From Spirometra erinaceieuropaei (taxonomy: Eukaryota; Platyhelminthes; Cestoda; Diphyllobothriidea; Diphyllobothriidae), in assembly GCA_902702965.1 (NCBI GenBank), contig CACRXP010000006.1, forward strand, positions 2,195,423-2,259,422: a stretch of 64,000 nt of DNA. Direction: 5' to 3'. This document shows, piece after piece, positions 56,786 through 64,000 of the stretch. A program made the position numbers and the translations under genes. The number at the start of each line of letters is the position of its first letter. Within the stretch, counting starts at the first letter, position 1. The notes under the pieces were generated by a model, which saw only the letters and a program-made list of their open reading frames with translations, was not told where the DNA came from and did not search any database.

Positions 56786-57099
56786 GTAAGTGCACTTGTT
56801 TACAGCCTAGCCTGAGCTTTCGGCCGTTTTTGTTGTCCAGCCCCGGTGGCAGATCAGGTGGAATTTGAATCAACTTTATAAGTAGGGTCTGGACAGTTCT
56901 TCACAACTTGTTGCTGCCATTCCCGGTTTTTTAATATGGGCCTTGTCCTTGTCATGTGCACTTGTGCTCAGGACCCCTGCCAACTGAATGTGTGAGAAGA
57001 AAAGCCTCGGAGCGTCTCTCTCTCCGTCTTTTTCATATTCTGGTTGGAGATCCACTGTATTCATTAGTGAAGAAGAAGAGGGGCGAGCACCGGAACTTT

Positions 57100-57270
57100 T
57101 TGTTTATTGTCCTGAGCTTTCAAACTCGTGCAGGAGTCCATCTTTAGAGATAGTGGCAGCAACAGAACAAGCGACAGTTATAGAAAATGTAGGCCAATCA
57201 TCGACCGACGACGCAAGACTGGAGGTGACTGCGCAGGGCTCCGTACGCGGGTGCCGGATCGATAAATCGA
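57100..57270 (+). repeat. Dispersed repeat D, copy 2
   Basis: Partner of 48190-48365 with the same block order (GCAGGAGTCCATC, GGCCAATCATCGACCGACGA, GGAGGTGACTGCGCAGGG). It lies in the intron after exon 3. Confidence 0.65.
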
Positions 57271-57579
57271 TTGACTTAGTTCTCATCCGAGGCCCGGGTT
57301 TTAATCAATTCTCAGCCTGTCTCCACAGTATTCCCCTCCTTGCTGTGCACGTGAGGTTCCCCGATTCCCACTATTGACACGCTAGAGGCTATTAGTGCCG
57401 ATTACCTTCCAGGCGCAACCTCTACACAAAGTTCTCGACTCCTTGGAGGGCAGACGAGGTGGTCAAATCTGGTCGTTAGCCCTTCCTCCTAACACCACTT
57501 TTTTCCTACAACTTCCCAAATCCAAATAACGCCGATTTCTCAGTTTGCCTGTATGTGTTCCAGCAGTGGAATTCTATCT

Positions 57580-57921
57580 GTTAGGACTGACTTATATGGC
57601 CTCCTAAACAAGATATGGGTATAGGAGCGCCCGCCCAAGTAATAAAGGTGGATCTACACAGAATTCCGGAAAGCGCAAAATATTCCCGTGTCACAACCCC
57701 AACAGTAACCCTGCTATAAAGATAAACCGTTGCCCTAACCTGGTCCCCAATCCTACCCTAAAATTGATCCTGATTTACCTTACCGTCAACTTTAAATCTA
57801 GCCGTAAACCTAATCCATACCCTAACCATAATTTCATTAAACGTTGACTCAAAGCCACCGGTATTACAGGCGGTTCCTGTCCTTATGTCTTGTTTATGGG
57901 GCCATATAAGTCAGTCCTGCC
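57580..57921. mobile_element. MITE-like element with long inverted ends and 8-bp target duplication
   Basis: 342 bp, flanked on both sides by TTCTATCT (57572-57579 and 57922-57929). The ends are inverted: left GTTAGGACTGACTTATATGG against right, reversed, GGCAGGACTGACTTATATGG, with similarity continuing for 50-75 bp. The middle (57690-57840) holds degenerate CCTAAC/CCCTAA-type units. No transposase frame. Non-autonomous by size. An 8-bp duplication is usual for hAT and also seen in Merlin elements, and the end bases do not decide which. Confidence 0.82.
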
Positions 57922-57929
57922 TTCTATCT

Positions 57930-58290
57930 TAATACATCACCATATGTTTGGTGAGGGATGAATCTGTGATCTGACGCCGCCTCTTAACGGCATTCTGATA
58001 AGTCGGCACCTTGTCCAGGTGAAACCACATACCGCACTCGATGGCAGAATTTTTTATTGACACCGTTATTCTATAGTTCCAACGTTTCAATGACAATCTT
58101 TAGCGTCCTGGTGGACACCTCTTGGCGAGAGTTTTGCTGGAGTAACCTTGCGTATTTTAAGGAAGTCAAGAACTATATTCCTCTAACCACTACTAGTAAT
58201 TACTGCTTGCTGGATCATTATTTTGGCGAAGGCTGATCGATTTCAGTCGTTGTAGCAACGGTCGTTCACTGTTAACTTTTTGAACGCCGC
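57930..58290. other. No recognised feature
   Basis: AT-rich, no frame or repeat match recognised. Confidence 0.4.
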
Positions 58291-58299
58291 CCTCCTGTC

Positions 58300-58800
58300 G
58301 TGAGACACAGGCGATCCCAGGCTGTACGGGACTCTAGTTCGGGGCCAAACCAAGCCGGACTTCGTGCTGGACGTCGATGCGCGGACCAGGTATTCACACT
58401 AAGGCGCATTCTCGAATTTCGCCATAGCTGCCAGCAACCGACGACCGTTTGTTTTGTTGACTTTGGCGTCGCGTTCGATTCCGTCCATCGTGAGTCCTTA
58501 TGGCTGAGGTGGTTTGGGCGTGTTCTTCGTCGTCCACCTCATGAGCCCAGTTGCCCTCGATCTAGCACCTTTGCCCCATTGGAGGCGTCGGAGAGGGGGT
58601 CAACTCAAAGCCTGGTTCGACGCAGTTCTTCAAGACATGGAGGTGGTTCTTGGACCGTCGGTATTCGGTCTCCGTCGTTGGCGAAGAGAATGGGTTTAAC
58701 TGTCCAGATCTGCTGCCGCGGCTCCTCACGCATTGAGGAGGGGTACAGTTCGGAACATCATCGAAGCCGGCTAGATCAGGCATGAAAGCAGCCGAACCAA
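58300..58800 (+). pseudogene. Second RTE-type LINE, reverse transcriptase fragment with internal deletion
   Basis: The frame reads PNQAGLRAGRRCADQVFTLR, then CFVDFGVAFDSVHRESLW (RT motif A with its aspartate). It passes directly to LRWFGRVLRRPPHE, a block that belongs near the C-terminus of such LINEs, so the RT core including the FADD-type box is missing. After a frameshift it continues as LDLAPLPHWRRRRGGQLKAW and VVLGPSVFGLRRWRREWV, then ends near NIIEAG (about 58770). This family differs in sequence from the finger-bearing RTE copies. Confidence 0.75.
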
Positions 58801-61070
58801 GTACAAGCAGGTAAGTAAGTGAAGACTGGTTGTTTCCGTCGGAGATGACAATGCAAAAAGCGGTTGTTTATCGCGTCCCTGGCTGTCTTTTAAAAGAAAC
58901 CTTCGTAGAACAGAGCAACTGGTGATTAAAGAGTCATTTAATGAAATTTAAAGTTCGCAGACGAATTTATGGCTTCAATGTGGGCCGTCTTTCCCCTACT
59001 ACTGTCGAGCCAAATGCGGGCACCCTTTAAATTTCCATTCGACGAAGCGCCCTGGGTGAGTTTAACGGTTTGTTAAAATTACGGCAGTCCTCTTGATCGG
59101 CTATGTTACTGATTCTACTGTAAGACAGTCCACGATTTTCTGCAATTTTTGTCTTTAATGGAGTGGGCTACATGATACCACTATGACCATCGCTGATTCG
59201 GTTGGCCTCCGTGCTGTTGTTCGCAGGTCAACAGGAGTAGATCTGGCGAGTTGGGTTGAATAACTTCTCAAGTCGGGAAGAACTGCTTCAATATCTTACC
59301 TGGTCGTATCGAGACGGATTTCGAACTGATCGTCTACATGTCAGTGAGGGTACTCGTGGAAGCCGTCCGAGCCTACTTGACAAAGGACAGAAAATACGTT
59401 CCAACTGCCTTGCCAAATATCCGGAATTGGAGTTTATAGTCAGGGACATGCGATTCGGTGCCGTTTTCTCGATTTCAGCGTTCACCGTCTCCTTGTGGGA
59501 GGTTCTTTTAATTACTTCATAGTTGTTTACTAATTTGTAACCAGCACGGTTGATTAACGCCGTTGACACCAATTTGTCAGGGCATGTCAACTGTGACAAG
59601 ATCGATGATTTCAGCACGCCCAGCATGCCGCACTCAAGCTGTGTGCGTGTGTGTCGCGTTCAGCCTGGCTCGTGGGCGGGGGGTCCAAAGTCCGCTTTGT
59701 GGACCGGCGTGCAGTGATGTTTGCGCAAGCCGGAGGGGAGGTCACTGGCGTGGAACACGGACACGGTAGTGCAATATCACCGCCGTTGCCACCGCCACTT
59801 CCCCTCCACCTCCCCCCTCACAGTGCGCCTGTAGTTCATGTCTCGGGGGGGGGGGCGTACTCTGTGTTGTAACGCCTAGAGAACTCAGTCGGGTGCGCGC
59901 CACGATGTATCCAACCCGGTTTTCCATCACACTGCACTGAGAGAGGTCCTGCTACTGCTCCGCGCATCGAGTGCAGCCTTTGTCGGCGTGCCGGCTGCCT
60001 GTCGTGTTAGCGGAGGTCCATGCGATTTTGTTTTCTGGCTGTAGGGGACTGTTATGAGTTGCTCTGCCAGGCTATGCACCCTGTTTTGTCAACCTCACTT
60101 GGCTTGAACACGCAGCATTTCGCTCTACGCGACAACAAAATGTCTCGGTGAGTTCGCGGCGAGCGATCAGCTGCACACTGAGGCCCACACTAATAACCAG
60201 CACTTTTAGGGCCACCGCTGACAGCATCGTTTCACACGGAAAGCTGACAGTTAGTTGGCAGTGACAATGCCGGTTTTCACGAAGCAAGTTCGTCTGCGGC
60301 TTCCACCCCCCGTCGGTGGTTTTCTCTGGAGTTGCTGAGTCCGTATTGTCTGCAGGAACCATCTGTTGTGTCAGAAACCATAAAAATGGGCTTCTCTGCC
60401 TGCTACTCGTGTGGAAATAACTGCTCAAAATACCAGCTCGGGGTCAGATCTCTAGCTCACTGCTACTGCCGTGGTCGTCTGCTAGCGTTTCGAGTTGGCG
60501 CATCATACTGATCTGTTCTCGAAATTGTGCAACCCAGTGATTCGCATCTTCGCTTTGACGAATTGTCATTAGAACTGTCAATCCTATGTCGCGCGCGCAG
60601 CGACTGACGGTGCTTCAGAGGTAAAGAATACAATTGGTAAGGGCGTATCGTTGGGGTAAAGAGGTAGCCCTCCAGAAGTATGCTCTAAACTGTGATTGGC
60701 TGCCGTTTTTGACTATTGAGTTCGCAGAGTACGTCATTTGAACTTCTGTTGCAAAACCGCTTACCGCACCACTGGTTCTCAGTTGTCGTTCGCCGGCCTC
60801 CTAGTTGCCGGTATTCTACTAATCGGCTTCGTGCTGTCGCAAATTTAAGCCAAACTACTCTCATTTGTGAAGGAATGAGTAGTGATCAACATTTTGACCG
60901 AGAACCCCAGTTCTACTCCTGTGGGTGTACATAGCGATCTTAAAATTCGTCGTTTCAAGGGAGTTTAGCGGGAAGACGCACGTGCAGCATTCATTCGCAA
61001 AGAAGAATATAATTTGAGGGCCGAGTTCCAGTTCCCTGGTCGTCGAAAAAGAGATTACTTTGAATTCTGA
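58801..61070. other. No recognised feature
   Basis: No repeat family recognised. A G-run lies at 59846-59854. Splice-acceptor-like CAG sites at about 58955, 59226 and 60727 are followed by short frames that stay open for 22, 12 and about 40 codons in the phase needed after exon 3. None is convincing. Confidence 0.35.
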
Positions 61071-61081
61071 CCTAACTCGAT

Positions 61082-61300
61082 CTTGGTGGGGTTCGAACCC
61101 ACGACAGCAAGGGCGAGGTTTTAACCACCTGAGCTACAAGGCCCTGACTGAGAGTCTTTAGCTTTCTACGTTTGGAAATCCACCAATTCTGATACAGTAA
61201 GCTGACAGTCCAAGCAGGATTTTCCAAGTAATCAATCAGATAACTACCGAACTCCAAATGAGTGTTTTTGGCAGACTTGAATAAGTAATTCGACCTACTT
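61082..61300 (-). repeat. SINE-B copy, minus strand, core shortened
   Basis: Reverse B box GGGTTCGAACCCACGACAG and reverse A box CACCTGAGCTACAAGGCC with the anticodon arm lost. The 5' body follows in reverse (ACAGTAAGCTGACAGTCCAAG). Confidence 0.7.
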
Positions 61301-61540
61301 GTGGAAAACTTGGTTACCTTAGTGTGATTCGGACCCACGACAACAAGGGTGTGGCTTGAGTGCAGCCAACAATGACCATCTGAAATACGAGACCCCAACC
61401 AAGAGCCTTGAGTTTAGTCACAGTTGGATTAAGTAACCCATCGAATGTGTCGGGTAGTCATTTCATAGATTCTGGAATGACTGCTTCGGAAAATCTGCTT
61501 GGGCAGCCAACTTACTATACCAGAATTGGTGAATCCCATG
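61301..61540 (-). repeat. SINE-B copy, minus strand
   Basis: Core 61315-61395, with B box altered to ATTCGGACCC. The tail-like GAATAAGTAATTCGACCTACT is at its left. The stretch to 61540 contains 5'-body blocks in plus direction (CTTGGGCAGCCAACTTACTA), so it abuts the next copy. Confidence 0.6.
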
Positions 61541-61725
61541 GGTTGGAGTAGGTTGGGTGGGAGGGGGGGAGGCAGTGACTAACTTAAATGCTGTTAAAAT
61601 CACGAACCAAGGTCGACTCAACGCAGTTCAGGTGGTTGGATGTGCTCAAGACCTGTCCTTGCTATCGTGCGTTCGAATCCCGTCGAGGTAGCGGAATTTT
61701 TCACAATTGGGCCAGATGAAGTATT
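61541..61725 (+). repeat. SINE-B copy, plus strand
   Basis: Core 61611-61690 with A box CAGTTCAGGTGGTTGG and B box CGTTCGAATCCCG; tail GGAATTTTTCACAATTGGGCC. A 5' body with GGTGAATCCCATGGG precedes it. Confidence 0.7.
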
Positions 61726-62825
61726 CGCATCCGCCAGCGGCGCTGATTGTGGTTTAGTCGCCTACGAGCGCGTGCGTTGAGAACAATACGGAGTGTCATT
61801 CGTATACACATTTATGCTACCTATCGATAATTCCTGCTCATACGCTAGATGGCAGCATTTTCGTTCGCGCACACTCGGTTCTATTCCGATTGCCCGAAAT
61901 TGCAGATAAACCAGTTCATTTCTTACCTCAGTCTACTTTACTCATTCTAGGCTTTAATCTGAAGCCCTGTTGTACGGTCTCAGGCGTTTGTCCAAAGCGT
62001 TACGCTCCCCAGCATGTATGTAGAATAATTGAATTTTAGAGGGGAGTCGGCCTTCTTGCCGGAAGGTTTAGAGGTGGGACGGGAATTACACATATGCCAT
62101 TCCGCCCTACCGTATAATGCTATTGGTAGTATTGCTGGTGCCCCTCTTAATGAATCATCACGAATTAAGGACCGCATCTCCCACTTTTAGCTAACTGGTC
62201 TCTCACTTATTAGTGGCTAGGACTCTAGATTGAGCCCCGAAGTGAAAAACAAGACGAATATGTCCCGTAACCTGATCGACATTGAGTTTTGTCACTCATT
62301 CGCAGTCGCCTGTCTGCTTATTGGCAGTTTTCAGTTCGTAATTCTACGGCAGTTGGATCTGTTGTCGGCGCCAACGTCCCCCTCCAAACTTCGCCTGTCT
62401 TGACCTATGAGGGCGATGGACCGCTGCCGGTTCGAATCAGGCACAGAGATCGTTAGTGGGTGGCAGATGGAAAGGTCGAGGAAAGTTCTCCCGCTACCTT
62501 TCCGCCGACCGAAGACCGACGGGCGCAAAGCCTAGGTACTCTCCGGACACACTGGTACCGTCAGCGAGAACTTTGGGTAACTTACCGTGTAGTCTTAGGG
62601 GATGGCGGAGTAGCGACTGCAGACTTCATTCAAGGGATCACGCAGTCCGTCCTTACCGGCCTCTCTACCGTTTCAAAGGCGCTGGATTATTGCTCAGGCG
62701 CGGCTGCGCCAAGTGTCTCGCTCCGGCGATTTTGACAGATTTTAGTTATCTGGCCGACCCATTGACTTGCTTTTTTTTTAACAACCGACAAAAAAGCAGC
62801 AAGAGCTTTCTTATGCCGCCAACAG
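61726..62825. other. No recognised feature apart from a B-box-like site
   Basis: GCCGGTTCGAATCAGGC near 62427 resembles a tRNA B box and may mark another decayed SINE. No gene recognised. Confidence 0.4.
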
Positions 62826-62829
62826 CGGA

Positions 62830-63065
62830 AGGTCGTTCCACTGTCGCTTCCGACGGTGCCCTCCTGTGCTCCACAGCAAGGTGAGAGCAGGCATGGTGAC
62901 TAGTTTATAGTAATAGTGGACTTGTGCAGCATCAATCACACTCTCTCCTACCCCACCTGGACCCGGCGTCAAGACATAGTCAAGAAGACCGGAGGCGGCA
63001 GAGGGCGTAGGTGGCCGAACCCACATCTATGCGCACCACCACACTCCCCGGTCCACAACAAACAC
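62830..63065 (-). repeat. Family A dispersed repeat, copy 6
   Basis: The reverse complement gives GGACCGGGGAGTGTGGTGG, CTTCTTGACTATGTCTTGAC and GCCGGGTCC, and AGTGTGATTGATGCTGCACAAGT, in family A order. Confidence 0.65.
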
Positions 63066-64000
63066 TTTACCAGGCGTTTAACCAACATCAAAAATGGGTC
63101 GGAAAGAGGAGGGAATGACACAAGCCACTGAGAAGCCCTGCACATGGTCTGTATACCCAGCGGGAGCGCAAGTCCATCTACGGGCAGGGAACCAGGAGAC
63201 AGAGACTGCCAGCCTACACCAAGCTGCGAGGACCATGGCTCGTTCCAATTATGCGCCCATATTCTGCTGGTCCCGACTTCGGCCAGCTCTCACTGGCCGT
63301 GTTGTCCGACACCAGGCTGCTCTGGAGTTTTGGTCTGTGATAATTCCGGCACGTTGCGCTCAACTGCCGGTGCATAGGTGCCACCGCTGCCGCCGTCGTA
63401 GCCTAGGTAACTAGACGAAACCTCGGCAGTGATATACCTGAGTAGTAGGACCCCTTCGTCATTCACACGAGACGACTGAGCGTCATGATTTTCCGGACAA
63501 GCGAGGACTTGGCAACGCCCTAATCAAGGCAAGTGGACGTTTTGTCGCGCCAGCGTTTGTCGGCAGTGAACTTCCATCCCGACTGACTTGTGCAGACCTG
63601 AGGTGTAAGGGCAAGTGTGTTCTCACGGCCATACGGTTTGAACTCCGCTCGCTTCAAATCTCGACTCCGTGCTGACAGTTGAGTTCAAAAAGAAGGCGGT
63701 ATCAGGAAAAAGCAAAGCCCCGCGCATTACTCATTGGCAACATGTTCTGCTGTTTTTCAGATAGAATCCGTTGATCCGCCTTCAGCCTCAGTGGGAGGCA
63801 GCCATAGCTAACCGCAGGCTTGGATAATCTGGAACTCCAACCCCGAGTCCTGTTGGTAACTGAACGTCCAAATTCAACGTTTTACCTCCGAGTCACGGGC
63901 ATGCTACCTTGTCGGTTGCAGTTGGGGGTATAAGTCCTCATCGGAATGGTCTTCATCTACAGAGATATAAAACCTGCTCGTTCCGTTTCGCTTTCGGGCT
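63066..64000. other. Right flank, no recognised feature
   Basis: A frame at 63094-63414 is open for 106 codons without recognisable motif or splice context. I leave it unassigned. Confidence 0.35.

Noticed and set aside
56430..57840. True telomeric array
   Set aside because: The CCTAA-like units are scattered and degenerate and lie inside an element bounded by inverted ends and a target duplication.
58300..58785. Possible host gene of 161 codons
   Set aside because: Its content is reverse transcriptase motif A followed by C-terminal LINE blocks; it is a deleted RTE copy.
63094..63414. 106-codon plus-strand frame
   Set aside because: No motif, no splice signals in suitable places, and it begins next to a family A copy.
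1..64000. CRISPR arrays, operons, riboswitches, bacterial promoters
   Set aside because: None seen. Repeats are microsatellites, LTRs and SINEs, and the gene structure is eukaryotic.
56786..64000. Ankyrin-binding FIGQY-type motif expected if the host protein were an L1-family member
   Set aside because: Not found in any frame I read; the L1 comparison therefore rests only on the juxtamembrane segment and is weak.

Overview
The window is animal genomic DNA, most likely from a large-genome flatworm. A diphyllobothriidean tapeworm (Schistocephalus/Spirometra type) fits best. The evidence is the mix of transposon families: RTE-type LINEs with C-terminal C2H2 fingers, CsRn1-like Gypsy elements, Penelope-like elements with GIY-YIG endonucleases, CR1-like LINEs and tRNA-derived SINEs. 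Spliced host exons with GT/AG borders, microsatellites and one 791-base assembly gap agree with this. Nothing bacterial was seen. The species call rests on family recognition, not on a search.

Layout. 1-9 kb: a decayed Penelope-like element (PLE) split by a young Ty3/Gypsy element (Gypsy-1, 2298-7669, 568-bp LTRs, AAAC target duplication), then an inverted PLE piece. 9.9-22.4 kb: three copies of one RTE-type LINE. The best is 15754-19758: endonuclease, reverse transcriptase and five C2H2 fingers in one frame, broken only by stop codons. A dispersed repeat, here called family A, lies near them. 22.6-34.6 kb: remnants of several CR1-like LINEs. One of them carries in its endonuclease a second, apparently intact, minus-strand Gypsy element (Gypsy-2, 25094-29383).

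34.9-56.8 kb: the one convincing host gene, on the plus strand. Exon 1 (signal peptide, ends 35053), exon 2 (36665-38245, 527 codons, extracellular, Ig-like) and exon 3 (56590-56785, transmembrane segment and start of the cytoplasmic tail) have matching phase-1 junctions. They predict a type I membrane protein of the adhesion/receptor kind. The second intron is 18.3 kb and full of SINEs, a PLE, an RTE fragment and other repeats. It also holds two further candidate exons (41656-41826 and 48553-48964).

56.8-64 kb: a MITE-like element with long inverted ends and a perfect 8-bp target duplication (57580-57921), an internally deleted second RTE-type LINE, more SINEs, and sequence in which I recognise nothing. 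The genes do not form a pathway. The story is a host receptor gene embedded in layers of mobile DNA, and the nesting order gives their relative ages.
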